Positions 49,884-59,514 of a stretch of DNA of 64,000 nucleotides are shown here, piece by piece. The position numbers were made by a program, and so were the translations under genes. This DNA is from Vampirovibrio chlorellavorus (GTDB lineage Bacteria > Cyanobacteriota > Vampirovibrionia > Vampirovibrionales > Vampirovibrionaceae), in assembly GCA_001858525.1 (NCBI GenBank), contig LAPX01000007.1, forward strand, positions 434,001-498,000, in the 5' to 3' direction. How positions within the stretch are numbered: the stretch's first letter is position 1; every line of letters begins with the position of its first letter. Below the pieces are notes generated by a model, which saw only the letters and a program-made list of their open reading frames with translations, was not told the origin of the DNA and ran no database searches.

Positions 49884-51047
49884 CTAGCGAATCAACGGAT
49901 TCACCGAGCGCTGGGCCAAGGACTGGGAGACAAACGGGTTAAAGGCAGGCTGAAAAGGAATCGCCTGCTGACGGAAAGTCGGCGCTAACGCGGGGGCTGG
50001 CAATACTGGGGATTTTTCCACCACCGGCGAGGGAGCCTGAGCTTTCATGGCCTGCTTTTTCTCAAACTGCTTTTTATTCCAAACCCCGTTAATCCACATG
50101 GGGAACCAGCCAATGGCGCCAATCAGCACGGCAAAACTCAGCATATCGGAAGGCAGGCGGCGCACCTTGGCGTAATTTTCCAAGGCCCCTTTGGCTTGTC
50201 CTTGCAAGTTGGTGGCAATTTTCAGGATTTGCTTGGAACCGTCTTTTTTCCCAAGATCCAGGACAGCCTTAATACTATCGTCCACATTCTTAAATTTCTC
50301 AAAAGTCTTTTTGGCGGCGTCCACGGCCGCTTTTTCATCAATGGCCACATCCGGCTTGGGAGTGTGGGCTTTCACAAAGTCTTTCACGCTCTGCTTCAGC
50401 TTGTTTAAGGCGTCACCGACCGAGGCCTTCTCGTATTCCTTCTTCAGCTCAACATTGTTTAAGCCCTCAAAGGCCTTTTGCAGGCCACCATCATTCAATT
50501 GGTTAATGGCTTTTTCCAAGCCCTCGCCGTTGCCTTCTTTCACCACTTGCCACAAGGCTTGGGGGTTATCAATCTTGTAATTCCGAAAATCTGAATAACT
50601 CAGAACGCCGCCTTCTTTGGGCTTGACCAGATTGACCCCGGTGCGGCTTTGCGTCAGCTTGCTGACTCCATATACCAAGGGGGCCAAGGCAAACACAAAC
50701 AGGGTGATAGCGGTCAAATCGCGGCGCAGCACATCGCCCATTTCCCGGAAGTCGTTGTTTTCCTTGCCCCGCTGATAAGCCCGATACAAACGGGGGCCTA
50801 CGGTGCCGGGGTACAGCAACAACAACAGCGGCAGACGGGGCGGTTCCGCCAACAAGGCTTTAAAACGGCCCACGGAGACGCTGGTGTATTGAGAGAAGTC
50901 GGATTTCAACTGGTTCCCGATAAACCGGCTGACATTTTCTCCCAACTTGGGAGTCAATGCTTTTTCAGTATTTTTCGGCAAGTCATACGCCCACTGGGCG
51001 GCCTTGTAAGCAAAAGGCTCACTGGCACCAAAACGAATCTGGGTCAT
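49884..51047 (-). CDS. Membrane protein A of four-gene related set
   Basis: 387 aa, no known domain recognised. Layout: an N-terminal FG motif (IRFGASE), two hydrophobic segments around residues 72-133 (LPLLLLLYPGTVG and AITLFVFALAPLVYGV) with PRLYRAYQRG between them, a long charged helical middle, a third hydrophobic segment (MLSFAVLIGAIGWFPMWING) and a Pro-rich tail (SPVLPAPALAPTF). The same order recurs in the three neighbours at 51044, 52784 and 54259. Its ATG overlaps the end of the upstream gene by four bases with AAGGGG as Shine-Dalgarno. The function is unknown. Confidence 0.75.
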   Translation of the reverse strand: MTQIRFGASEPFAYKAAQWAYDLPKNTEKALTPKLGENVSRFIGNQLKSDFSQYTSVSVGRFKALLAEPPRLPLLLLLYPGTVGPRLYRAYQRGKENNDFREMGDVLRRDLTAITLFVFALAPLVYGVSKLTQSRTGVNLVKPKEGGVLSYSDFRNYKIDNPQALWQVVKEGNGEGLEKAINQLNDGGLQKAFEGLNNVELKKEYEKASVGDALNKLKQSVKDFVKAHTPKPDVAIDEKAAVDAAKKTFEKFKNVDDSIKAVLDLGKKDGSKQILKIATNLQGQAKGALENYAKVRRLPSDMLSFAVLIGAIGWFPMWINGVWNKKQFEKKQAMKAQAPSPVVEKSPVLPAPALAPTFRQQAIPFQPAFNPFVSQSLAQRSVNPLIR

Positions 51048-52540
51048 GCTTGCCCCCCTTCAGTCCACGGCCCCTGAACGGGGACCGCATAGCCGGGACG
51101 TTGCAGGCCAAACGGAGCGAATCGAGCGTTGTTCAAGCTACCCGGAGCCGCCGCCGCAAAGGCGTTGGATTGTCCCCAGCGTGAAAAAGCCGGCTCTCCA
51201 CCAAAGGGCAAACCGGCTTGAAAGGGCATCGCTGAAGGCTGCTGAGAACCAGTGCGCTTATTATTGTCATGATTCTTACGGGCAGCGGCCTCTTCCTTCA
51301 ACAGACGAGTGGCCTGATAAGTGCCGTGATTTTGAGCCCAAAAGGCCAGCTTCACCAGATAAGCCGCAGTCAGAGAGGTCACCCCAACACCCATCAACCA
51401 CTTTTTACTCATCAATTGCTTCCAGGTTTTGCCAGCGACATCACCCACCGCGGTTTGGCCTTCTTTCTCCAGATTGGCCCACAGTTTGTTCACGAATCCA
51501 CCAACCCGGGAGACATCGTTGCGAATGTCCGCAAAATTGCGTTGCTTCACAAACTCTGCTTTCAGCGTATCCGGGCGATAGGTGAACCAGGCTTTACCGG
51601 TGTTGTTCAAAGGCGCCTCATCCTGAATGACTTTGTCCAACTGGGCATAGGCGTTAATTCGATATTCGCGGTTGAATTCCCACAGCTTATCTTTCAAAGC
51701 CTTAAAGGCGTTTTCCGCTTCAGAGGACGCCTTCTCTTTGCCCAAGCGTTTAAAACCATTAGACATACGCTTGAAGCCATTTTCCTTGGCAAAGTCCACA
51801 GACTCATCCACCTCAGCATTCACCCAGGTTTCAATCAGTCCCCGAATTTCTTGTGCCCTGGCCTTAGCCTTATTAGAGGTTTTAGCATCAACCTCACTAC
51901 CTTTTATTAGATTTATTAGACCATTGTTAGCGACTTGCTCAATATCCGCAAATCCCTCACGCAGATACCTTTTCGCCTCATCAATCAAATCGGATTTCTT
52001 ATTAAACGTCTTTTTCCCCAAACGAGCCTGCAACCCCTCACCCAAGCCCTTAATACTCTCTGCGGGCAACTCTACAGCCGGATTCAAGGTGACCCGGTTC
52101 AACATGTAAGCCACAGCGGGCACTGCCAATAAACCAGGCCCAGTGGCAATTTCTCGCTTGGTCCCCTCGTAAAAATTCACCCAGTTCAAACCCTTCCAGT
52201 TCCCGGACAGCCAGGCCCCCACCTGCTCCCGGAAAGGCTTGTTTTTCACCGCCGGATCCTGACTGGGATCGTAGGAAACCTTGCCCTCTTGCAAGGAGGT
52301 CCACACCCGGGGCATCCACATGGCAATCATGTCCTGGGCCAAAAAGCCCCACAGAAAGACCTCGGTAATATTTTGAAAGGTGTTCACTGACCCGTTCAGG
52401 ATGGCACCGCCAAACTTCACGCCCGAAGCGGACCCGCTTTGGGTTGCAGGAGCCATTTTCCTGTCAGCGGCTTTTGGGCGCGCAGCAGGGGGCAGGTGAT
52501 GGGGAGGTTTACAGCCTCCATGTCCAACCGGTTGGGTCAT
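51044..52540 (-). CDS. Membrane protein B of four-gene related set
   Basis: 498 aa, function unknown. After a disordered N-terminus (a start at 52456 is also possible) comes VKFGGAILNG, then VFLWGFLAQDMIAMWMPRVW, a second hydrophobic stretch (GPGLLAVPAVAYML), a long charged helical region of about 230 residues, a third hydrophobic segment (WLMGVGVTSLTAAYLVKLAF) and a Gly/Pro/Phe-rich tail (AMPFQAGLPFGGEPAFSRWG). This repeats the plan of protein A with a larger middle part. It is the first gene of the minus-strand pair and is transcribed away from the plus-strand pair at 52784. Confidence 0.75.
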   Translation of the reverse strand: MTQPVGHGGCKPPHHLPPAARPKAADRKMAPATQSGSASGVKFGGAILNGSVNTFQNITEVFLWGFLAQDMIAMWMPRVWTSLQEGKVSYDPSQDPAVKNKPFREQVGAWLSGNWKGLNWVNFYEGTKREIATGPGLLAVPAVAYMLNRVTLNPAVELPAESIKGLGEGLQARLGKKTFNKKSDLIDEAKRYLREGFADIEQVANNGLINLIKGSEVDAKTSNKAKARAQEIRGLIETWVNAEVDESVDFAKENGFKRMSNGFKRLGKEKASSEAENAFKALKDKLWEFNREYRINAYAQLDKVIQDEAPLNNTGKAWFTYRPDTLKAEFVKQRNFADIRNDVSRVGGFVNKLWANLEKEGQTAVGDVAGKTWKQLMSKKWLMGVGVTSLTAAYLVKLAFWAQNHGTYQATRLLKEEAAARKNHDNNKRTGSQQPSAMPFQAGLPFGGEPAFSRWGQSNAFAAAAPGSLNNARFAPFGLQRPGYAVPVQGPWTEGGQA

Positions 52541-52783
52541 CGTTGAGAATTACACATCCACTTGGGAAAATACTGACTTAGAAATCCGAGGTGAGTCTAT
52601 AAAAGAGAGTCAACATGATCTGATGCTAGCTTGTTAAGAAATATGAACGAGGTTTTTTCGGTGGATGAACTGGTTTAATCTTAATCATTCAAGGGATGCA
52701 AACCCTATAAACGTAACACTTATTAACAAACTAACACTCGCTCTCCTGCTTGGTTTTAATACAAGCGGATACCTTTCCCCTAA

Positions 52784-54262
52784 ATGTACGTAAGACTGAT
52801 GGTAATGGAAGCAAGCCCACTTAAGCCACATTCCTATTCCAGCCGCCAGTACCGAAAACCCAGCCAACCGTCCTCTCCCAAATTCTCGGGTCTGGTTGAT
52901 GGCTTTTCCAATCTGATCGGTGTTGTTGACAGCAATCGGCTACTAGAGCTGATGGCCTCCGACGGGATTGGCATGATTGTGCCTCGCACAGTCCTGGCTT
53001 ACCACAAACGTGGTGCCGATGACGGGCGGGAAACCTTCCTACGGGAATTTTCCGGACTCGTGGGAAATGTACTCATCACTGGCTGGTTTGGCTGGGGCAT
53101 GCTGAAGGTGCTGGGCAACCGGGTCAATGCCTATAACCCGCATGGCCTCCCACTGGATGCCCATATTAACGCTGCCAACCTGAACGCTTTTAACCACTTG
53201 TACCAGTCCGCACTGGCAGACAAGCTGAACCCGGGCGAAGCTCGGACGACCTTTGTGAAAAAGGTTCTGGAATCGCTGGTTTCAGACAACCCGCAGTTCA
53301 TGTGGGGCGCCCAGCGAGAAAGCCTGCAAAAAATTGAAGACCCTGAGCAACAAATCCGCTTTTTGAAAGCAAATTTAACCAAAATATTGGGTCCACAGGC
53401 GGCCGAGGAAGAAATCGAGAAGCTGGGTGAAACGCTCACCGACAGCAAGCTCGACGCGTTGGGCAAAACGCTGGAAGCCCGCAACGGAAAACTCTCCCCG
53501 GATGCCTGCAAGGATCTAGCCCGTTTCTTTGAACCCAAGGGAGCTGTCCCTGATAAGCCTGATTGGGGAACCCTGAAACTGGATGAGGCCGCTAAACAGC
53601 GACTTCGGCAATTTGAAACCGACCCCGCATACAGCGACCTGGCCCAAAAATTGAAAGACGAGACCTTCAAGCAAAAAATGCTTCAGCGGACCCGGCTCAA
53701 GCTCTATCAGGACTCTAAACAGAATACGGAAACCTTTGTGGAACTGGTGGACAAAAAAGCGCTGGATTATGGGGTCACTGGCACGGTTCATATTACCGAT
53801 GGCAAAGAGCGCCTGTCCGGCTTCCAGAACCGTAAAAATGTCCTGCGGGAACTAAAGTATTATCTGGAGCACTATGTGGACCGGGCTGCCCACGAATCGA
53901 AGGGTAACCTGACGGAACTGGAAAACAAACTGTTTGGACGGGCCAAATCCGGCTTTTTACATCAACTATTGCCCAAAGCGGAAGACGGCTTGGTGACCGC
54001 GGCCCTGAAACACAAACATGCCCTCACCTGGATCCCCTTGACCTTATCCTTAAGCGCGGCGGGGCTGTTCACGTTCTACAACCAGTACATAACGGCTCAA
54101 AAACACGGTGGCCGCATGTTCTTCCCGGGCGAAGGCAATTTACAGGGCTTGGCCAGCCAACAGAAATCCGCCGTGTTGCCGCCCCCGGCGCCGCCTCATC
54201 ACAACTTCCGCCCAACTGCCGGATTTCAGCAGACTCCCGTCAGTGGAGGGATTTTGGCATGA
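52784..54262 (+). CDS. Membrane protein C of four-gene related set
   Basis: 492 aa (ATGs at 52784, 52799 and 52805 are all possible; none has a clear Shine-Dalgarno). Layout: disordered start, PKFSGLVDGFSNLIGV, the motif VPRTVLAYHKRGADDGRETF followed by LREFSGLVGNVLITGWFGWG, a charged helical middle of about 320 residues, a late membrane segment (WIPLTLSLSAAGLFTFYNQY) and a Pro-rich tail (AVLPPPAPPHHNFRP). PRTVLAYHKRG parallels PRLYRAYQRG of protein A. It is divergent from B across 243 bases and is coupled to the downstream gene D. Confidence 0.75.
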   Translation: MYVRLMVMEASPLKPHSYSSRQYRKPSQPSSPKFSGLVDGFSNLIGVVDSNRLLELMASDGIGMIVPRTVLAYHKRGADDGRETFLREFSGLVGNVLITGWFGWGMLKVLGNRVNAYNPHGLPLDAHINAANLNAFNHLYQSALADKLNPGEARTTFVKKVLESLVSDNPQFMWGAQRESLQKIEDPEQQIRFLKANLTKILGPQAAEEEIEKLGETLTDSKLDALGKTLEARNGKLSPDACKDLARFFEPKGAVPDKPDWGTLKLDEAAKQRLRQFETDPAYSDLAQKLKDETFKQKMLQRTRLKLYQDSKQNTETFVELVDKKALDYGVTGTVHITDGKERLSGFQNRKNVLRELKYYLEHYVDRAAHESKGNLTELENKLFGRAKSGFLHQLLPKAEDGLVTAALKHKHALTWIPLTLSLSAAGLFTFYNQYITAQKHGGRMFFPGEGNLQGLASQQKSAVLPPPAPPHHNFRPTAGFQQTPVSGGILA

Positions 54263-55110
54263 TCCAGCAGCCTAGCCCTCGCATTCATAATAATGCTCCC
54301 GCCACTTTAATCAGCCAGCACCCAACGGGCACCCGAAAAGCAGCCCATTCTGCGGTTCAATTTGGCAGTGCCGCACCAACGGGTCTGAAGCAAGTGCCAC
54401 CCAAAATCAGCAAGGCCTTGCAGTACTTTGACTTCCGGGATTTGGGTTTTTCCCACGTGGGGCAAATCCAGTTGGTATACGCCGGTTGCATTTTGTGGCG
54501 ACTCATTGCGGCCAACGAGCGGCGTAAAGCCAGCCCCTCCCAAAGCTGGAACGAGATCCGGGAAAGCGCCTTGCGGGATTCCGTGGGTTACGCCTTCTGG
54601 TTTTTTGGCACACCAACGCTTCAGCGCCTTTACCTGAAAGTTTTTCCGTCCAAGGAAATGGAAAAAGCCCTGATTCAACCCACCCGAAACAATGAAACCG
54701 GAGCTTGGGCCACCCTTAAAAAGTGGAATCCCATTTCCGGGTACGCCATCCCAACCAGTGAACAGGTTCGGGACATGAAAACCCAGGCCATAGCGCGTCT
54801 TAAAACTGCCGAAATCGAAAAAAGCAGCGAAAATTTCCAACGCGTGGAAAAGTATTACAAACGCTTGCTACACCATCGCAATATCGCCACCGGCATGGGA
54901 CTGCTCTCCACCATCGGGTTGTTGGGCATCGGCATTAACTACCTCAACTTCTACCTCACCCAGAAAAACGTGAAGGAGCGGGAAATCGCCCTTCTGAAGC
55001 CGCCCTTCCCACGTCCACCGGCCTTGCCCAGATTTCAGCCCATTGTATCGGCTCCCCCTGTATCAACGAATCTGGCGCCCAACAGCCTACCCCTTCAGCA
55101 ACGGGGCTAG
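54259..55110 (+). CDS. Membrane protein D of four-gene related set
   Basis: 283 aa, function unknown. It has AVQFGSAAP near the N-terminus, LVYAGCILWRLIAANERRKA then ESALRDSVGYAFWFFGTPTL (compare A: LRRDLTAITLFVFALAP), a shorter charged middle, the late membrane segment GLLSTIGLLGIGINYLNFYL and a Pro-rich tail (LLKPPFPRPPALPRFQPI). It is the shortest of the four. ATGA overlap with gene C and GGAGGG eight bases before the ATG show coupled translation. Confidence 0.75.
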   Translation: MIQQPSPRIHNNAPATLISQHPTGTRKAAHSAVQFGSAAPTGLKQVPPKISKALQYFDFRDLGFSHVGQIQLVYAGCILWRLIAANERRKASPSQSWNEIRESALRDSVGYAFWFFGTPTLQRLYLKVFPSKEMEKALIQPTRNNETGAWATLKKWNPISGYAIPTSEQVRDMKTQAIARLKTAEIEKSSENFQRVEKYYKRLLHHRNIATGMGLLSTIGLLGIGINYLNFYLTQKNVKEREIALLKPPFPRPPALPRFQPIVSAPPVSTNLAPNSLPLQQRG

Positions 55111-55143
55111 CGGCAACAGGATCAACGCTTGCTGCGCGAGATC

Positions 55144-56118
55144 TTAATGCCCAGTGCCCGATTTAGGCTTACTGCCCGAGGGCGGGGCAGTTTTCCCCTG
55201 AAAAATTTTCTGCAAAGGTCCAGGGGAAGCTTCTCCCCCAAACAGGCCGGATAACTTTTCCCCCAAGGGCACCTTCTTGGCGTCCGGGCGTTCCACCGAG
55301 ACCGCGTACAAACGGGCCAGCGCTTTTCGCAATTCCTCACCGTTGGCCATTTTTTCCAGCTTGCCATCCTGCACCAGAGAGATAGAACCCGTTTCCTCGG
55401 AAATGACAATGCAACGACTGTCAGAAATTTCAGTCAGGCCAATGGCCGCCCGGTGCCGAGTGCCGTACTGCCAGCTCAGCTTGGGATCTTCCGTTAAAGG
55501 CAGCAATACGCCTGCGGCCACCACCCGGTTATTGGCCCCAATCAAGACCGCCCCATCATGCAAGGGGGTGTTGTGATGAAAAATGGTCAGCATCAACTCG
55601 GTGCTCAACTTGGCGTCCAGGGCCGTGCCCATCTCCAGATAATCGCCACCGTGGCTGTTGGGCGATTCCAGCACGATTAAAGCTCCACGCTTGGCCTTGC
55701 TTAAAAAACGAACCGTCTCGGTCAATTCGTTAATCAGGTATTCCGCCTTGGACTCTTCCGGAGACTGGGTCACCGGACTGCCGCCAAACAATTCGCCTTG
55801 CCCTAAAAACAACAGCATCCGGCGCAATTCCGGCTGAAAAATAACAATCAGTCCGATAAAGAGAATTTGAATTGTGGCGGCAAAAATATTTTCCAGCATC
55901 GGCATGTGGAAAATATTGGCCAGCCACCACATGCCCACAAACAGCATCAGCATAATAAACAGCCCTTTCAGGAGCTGCTCAGCCTGGCTTTTGCGGATAA
56001 AGCGAACGTAAACGTAATAGATAATGCCCGTGAGGATGGCAATTTGAGCCAACACCTTCACCACAGGCATAACGGCCTGTTGGTCAGGGTCCCACTGCTG
56101 GATTATCCATTCCATCAT
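55144..56118 (-). CDS. cdaA: Diadenylate cyclase (membrane-anchored, CdaA type)
   Basis: 324 aa. Two to three N-terminal membrane helices (residues ~19-95) precede a DAC domain with both catalytic motifs: DGA at 188-190 (NTPLHDGAVLIG) and RHR at 221-223 (YGTRHRAAIGLTE). It makes c-di-AMP from two ATP; c-di-AMP controls potassium and osmotic balance in many bacteria. The C-terminus is extended and Pro/Lys rich (KTAPPSGSKPKSG). The usual partner CdaR is not adjacent. It is convergent with membrane protein D, 33 bases apart. Confidence 0.95.
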   Translation of the reverse strand: MMEWIIQQWDPDQQAVMPVVKVLAQIAILTGIIYYVYVRFIRKSQAEQLLKGLFIMLMLFVGMWWLANIFHMPMLENIFAATIQILFIGLIVIFQPELRRMLLFLGQGELFGGSPVTQSPEESKAEYLINELTETVRFLSKAKRGALIVLESPNSHGGDYLEMGTALDAKLSTELMLTIFHHNTPLHDGAVLIGANNRVVAAGVLLPLTEDPKLSWQYGTRHRAAIGLTEISDSRCIVISEETGSISLVQDGKLEKMANGEELRKALARLYAVSVERPDAKKVPLGEKLSGLFGGEASPGPLQKIFQGKTAPPSGSKPKSGTGH

Positions 56119-56474
56119 CTCAACTTACCAACGTTGCTACAGTAAAGAGTATCGGAAACCGTTGCTTGCAAAAGGCTTTGATAAACCCGACTCACTTGGA
56201 ATACGACCTGCTTGCAATAAAGTTTCAGAACCTGTGCGAGCCCAGCAAAAGCTGTCGAATCGCACCATTCATTCACAGGAGACACACCGTTTCAAAAAAG
56301 AGAGCCCTTGATTGACGTACCAAGAACAAACTTTTTTTATTTTAACGCATATCGCATCGGGTTGCGATCCAGCTCAGCATTTTTCCAGCATTCAACCCAG
56401 CGCTTCTGCATCAAAACACTGGGTTGAACCCTATAAACCGGTTAACCGGCAAAAAACCGAGAAAATTACTGCGC
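56119..56474. other. Gene-free stretch between cdaA and lysA
   Basis: No gene seen. It should contain the cdaA promoter and the 3' region of lysA. A perfect 10-bp hairpin stands at 56391-56428, and an AAACCGGTTAACCGG stretch follows it. Confidence 0.5.
56391..56428. repeat. Perfect 10-bp inverted repeat downstream of lysA
   Basis: TTCAACCCAG (56391-56400) and CTGGGTTGAA (56419-56428) with an 18-base loop. It lies 47 bases after the lysA stop but lacks a T-run on the lysA side, so it may protect the 3' end or act with Rho rather than be a simple terminator. Confidence 0.5.
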
Positions 56475-57878
56475 TTATCGGGCTGGCGTGGCAGACGATT
56501 CAGCCACCCGCCGCAAATGGGCGGGAATCAGGTCCTGCTGAATAATGGTGTCGTAGGTTTCTCGCTGAACCAGCACGTGCGCCTTACCGCCACCCACCAA
56601 CACCACCGCAGGACGGGGGAAGCGGTTGTAGTTAGAGGCCATACTGTAGTTGTAGGCGCCGGTTCCAAACACCACCAACACATCGCCGTTTTCCAGACGA
56701 GGCACCGGCAGGCCTTTGATCAGTACATCGCCGGATTCGCAGTACTTACCCACAATGCTGACCGTCTCTTCCACGGGAACGCCCACTTTATTGGCCACCA
56801 CGGCGGAATATTGGGCCTGATACAGGGCTGGACGAATGTTATCACCCATGCCCCCATCCACGGCCACGTATTTACGCACACCGGGCACATCCTTCATGCT
56901 GCCCACGGAATACAGGGTCAGCCCGGCAGTGGCAATCATACTGCGACCCGGCTCCATTAGTAATCGGGGCATGGGGTAATTCAAACGCTTGGCATAAGCG
57001 GCCAATTTCTCGGCAATACGGGCCACCGCTTCAGGCACGGCCGGGGGATCGTCCTGCCCGGTGTACATAATGCCCAAGCCACCGCCCACATCAATGTCTT
57101 CCAGTACCAGGCCACTGTACTGTTCCCGGATGTTGTAGTAAATGTTCATCATCACTTCGATGAGATCTTCGAAAGGCTTGATCTCAAAGATTTGAGAGCC
57201 GATATGGGCATGAAGCCCCTTGAGGGTAATGGTTTCCCGGAATTCTTCAAGAATGCGATCAATGGCCACTGGCAACTGGCTTAAATCGAAACCGAATTTG
57301 CTATCCACGTGGCCGGTTTTGATGTAGTCGTGGGTGTGGCACTCGATACCGGGGGTAATGCGCAGCAGCACATCCACTTTTTTACCCTTGGTGGCGGCAA
57401 TTTTATGAATAAACTCCAGATCCTGGAAATTATCGGCGGAAATGCGACCGACGCCATGATGAATGGCCAGCTCCAGCTCTTGAGTGGTTTTGTTGTTGCC
57501 GTTAAACAGCACCCGCTCCATAGGGAAACCGGCCTGAATGGCTGTGTACAGCTCCCCGCCGGACACCACGTCCAGACCCATGCCGCACTGCTCCATCAGT
57601 TTGACCAGGCCCATGTTCATGTTGGCCTTGCAGGCGTACAGGGGCAAGCTGGGGCCGGGGTAGGCCGTGCTCAGGGTGTCGGTGTAGGCTTTGGCGGCGG
57701 CCCGAATGGTAGTTTCATCCAGTACGAACAGGGGGGTACCATAGGTGCGGGCCAGTTCTACCAGATTAACCCCACCCACCACCGGTTGATTGTTGTCATC
57801 CAGGGTGTAGGAAATGGGTTTGAGAGAGGTGTTGGGCGCCGGTTGCTCCAGATCGCCGGGGAAGAATGCGCTGCTCAT
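56475..57878 (-). CDS. lysA: Diaminopimelate decarboxylase
   Basis: 467 aa from the ATG at 57878, with AAGGA seven bases upstream (a TTG two codons earlier is an alternative). The PLP lysine is Lys84 in LYACKANMN; the substrate and PLP-phosphate motifs are HIGSQI, DVGGGLGI and EPGRSMI, and the second-subunit Cys is in KYCESGDVL. It makes lysine from meso-diaminopimelate, linking to peptidoglycan precursor supply. It stands alone. The ~30-residue N-terminal extension is slightly longer than usual. Confidence 0.96.
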   Translation of the reverse strand: MSSAFFPGDLEQPAPNTSLKPISYTLDDNNQPVVGGVNLVELARTYGTPLFVLDETTIRAAAKAYTDTLSTAYPGPSLPLYACKANMNMGLVKLMEQCGMGLDVVSGGELYTAIQAGFPMERVLFNGNNKTTQELELAIHHGVGRISADNFQDLEFIHKIAATKGKKVDVLLRITPGIECHTHDYIKTGHVDSKFGFDLSQLPVAIDRILEEFRETITLKGLHAHIGSQIFEIKPFEDLIEVMMNIYYNIREQYSGLVLEDIDVGGGLGIMYTGQDDPPAVPEAVARIAEKLAAYAKRLNYPMPRLLMEPGRSMIATAGLTLYSVGSMKDVPGVRKYVAVDGGMGDNIRPALYQAQYSAVVANKVGVPVEETVSIVGKYCESGDVLIKGLPVPRLENGDVLVVFGTGAYNYSMASNYNRFPRPAVVLVGGGKAHVLVQRETYDTIIQQDLIPAHLRRVAESSATPAR

Positions 57879-58120
57879 GTGCAATCCTTTTTGCGTGAGA
57901 GGGAAAGTGTTTTCATTATGCCCTATGAAGATGGGCTTGTAAATTTGGGGCTCATGGGTGTATTGAAAGGAAGTCGTGAAGGTATTGAGAACTACGCAAG
58001 CGCTCTTTCTAGATAAAATTAATAAACCAAGCCGTTTAAGCCTTCAAGAGTGCACCTGCTAAACAAATTTTGAACTACTTTGCTTGAAATAACGGCAGGC
58101 TTCAGAATGTTAATTCAGGG

Positions 58121-59386
58121 TTAAACCAATTCCTGATCATCACCTATAAATCGCCCTGCTTTCTTACGAGCAAAAGAAAAGCCTCTAAGGATCAACAGAG
58201 GCCAAGGAATAGTAGCCTTAAACGTAAACTCTTTTCCTGGTATCCATTCACGTTTACCTTCTTGTTCATGTTTCTCCAGAACATCCGCCTCAAAGCCTCG
58301 CAATTCACCCTTGGCATGAATTTTAAGCCCTAAAGCGGAAAGCTCGGCATGAAAAGTCAGCGATTTTATTTGCTGAACGATTCTAGCCTCACGGTCACTG
58401 TCTTTCCATCCATAACCAGCACGATAAATGATTGAACCGATGCCATCACCCAACAGCGACAGATGAAATGAATCAGGCCCACTTAACTTCTCCAACTCTG
58501 GCCCACCGATGATTGAAAAATGTAGCGAATAGCTTGACCTTGTGGCGTGTACAAAACCGTTGGTCTGAACTTCAACACTGGCATCATCTCGCATTGTGAA
58601 ACGTTGCGACTCTGGAGAAAATTCCTGAAGCGTTAGATATTGAGAATCCCTCAGGCGCCATAGGGGATGACGATCCGGAGGGTCCATTTTTATATACCCC
58701 GGTACCGTTGGCCAAGCTAAACCATCCGAAACCATCAGGTCGTGCAGGTTTGTAGAAATTTGGGGTTTATCCAAAACTTTTACCTGCAGCCGCTCAGCAT
58801 CAGGCCGCATGTAATAGGGTGTACCAAAGCCCATTAGCGACATTTGCTCCCAAGGAATGGTCATATCTATGGTAACTCCCGATTTCTGACCCTCACCGGA
58901 AAGCATGACATTCAGAACTTTCTCTGAGACAACAGATCCGGCGATCCGAACATGCAGACCATCCGGAGTTTGCAAGACTTCGATATGAAAGCCTGATAGG
59001 TAATGGGTGATAGTTCCATAGCGATTGCCTAATTCCGGGGAATTGCTGGTAGCAATCTCACCACTATGAAAGCCCGAACGGGAAAAAGAGGTTTTGCCGT
59101 TCTTTCCATATAGGTTGAGCTTGTAAAGGTCGTACTTGCTGAGGGAAATGAAAAGGATGGGACACCCCAAACTGGTCTTACGAAACCCAGTTTCAGTGCG
59201 TTCAGATGAAGTGATCGGCCAAATGGCCAACTTTGGTTTATCCGTCCCGATGGGGTCAAACCTGAGCAGCAGGTGCTCGTGTGGATCAATCTCAAAAGAC
59301 GGGTCAGCCTTTGCAGTAAGAGCTATCTTCCCAGGGACTATAGGTGCACCCGTTTCAAGGTCAAACTCTGCATTCGTAATATCCAT
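58121..59386 (-). CDS. Hypothetical protein with internal duplication
   Basis: 421 aa, not recognised. Two halves look related: LHVRIAGSVV...VTIDMTIPWEQMSLMGFG (about residues 148-194) and LGLKIHAKGE...FTFKATIPWPLLILRGFSFA (about 350-408). The pattern IPWxxLxLxGF is shared and beta-strand content is high, so two similar beta domains in tandem are likely. There is no signal peptide. It is AT-richer than the core genes and lies in the island beside tRNA-Arg. Confidence 0.65.
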   Translation of the reverse strand: MDITNAEFDLETGAPIVPGKIALTAKADPSFEIDPHEHLLLRFDPIGTDKPKLAIWPITSSERTETGFRKTSLGCPILFISLSKYDLYKLNLYGKNGKTSFSRSGFHSGEIATSNSPELGNRYGTITHYLSGFHIEVLQTPDGLHVRIAGSVVSEKVLNVMLSGEGQKSGVTIDMTIPWEQMSLMGFGTPYYMRPDAERLQVKVLDKPQISTNLHDLMVSDGLAWPTVPGYIKMDPPDRHPLWRLRDSQYLTLQEFSPESQRFTMRDDASVEVQTNGFVHATRSSYSLHFSIIGGPELEKLSGPDSFHLSLLGDGIGSIIYRAGYGWKDSDREARIVQQIKSLTFHAELSALGLKIHAKGELRGFEADVLEKHEQEGKREWIPGKEFTFKATIPWPLLILRGFSFARKKAGRFIGDDQELV

Positions 59387-59514
59387 AGCCCAACCATTAT
59401 CCTACGAATGATCAGCATTTTTAATCAAACAAGGCCAAAAAATTTATTTTATAAAAATATCCTTCAGAAAGACTCAAACACTTATCCGGCAAAAAACTTG
59501 AGGACGGTTTTCCG

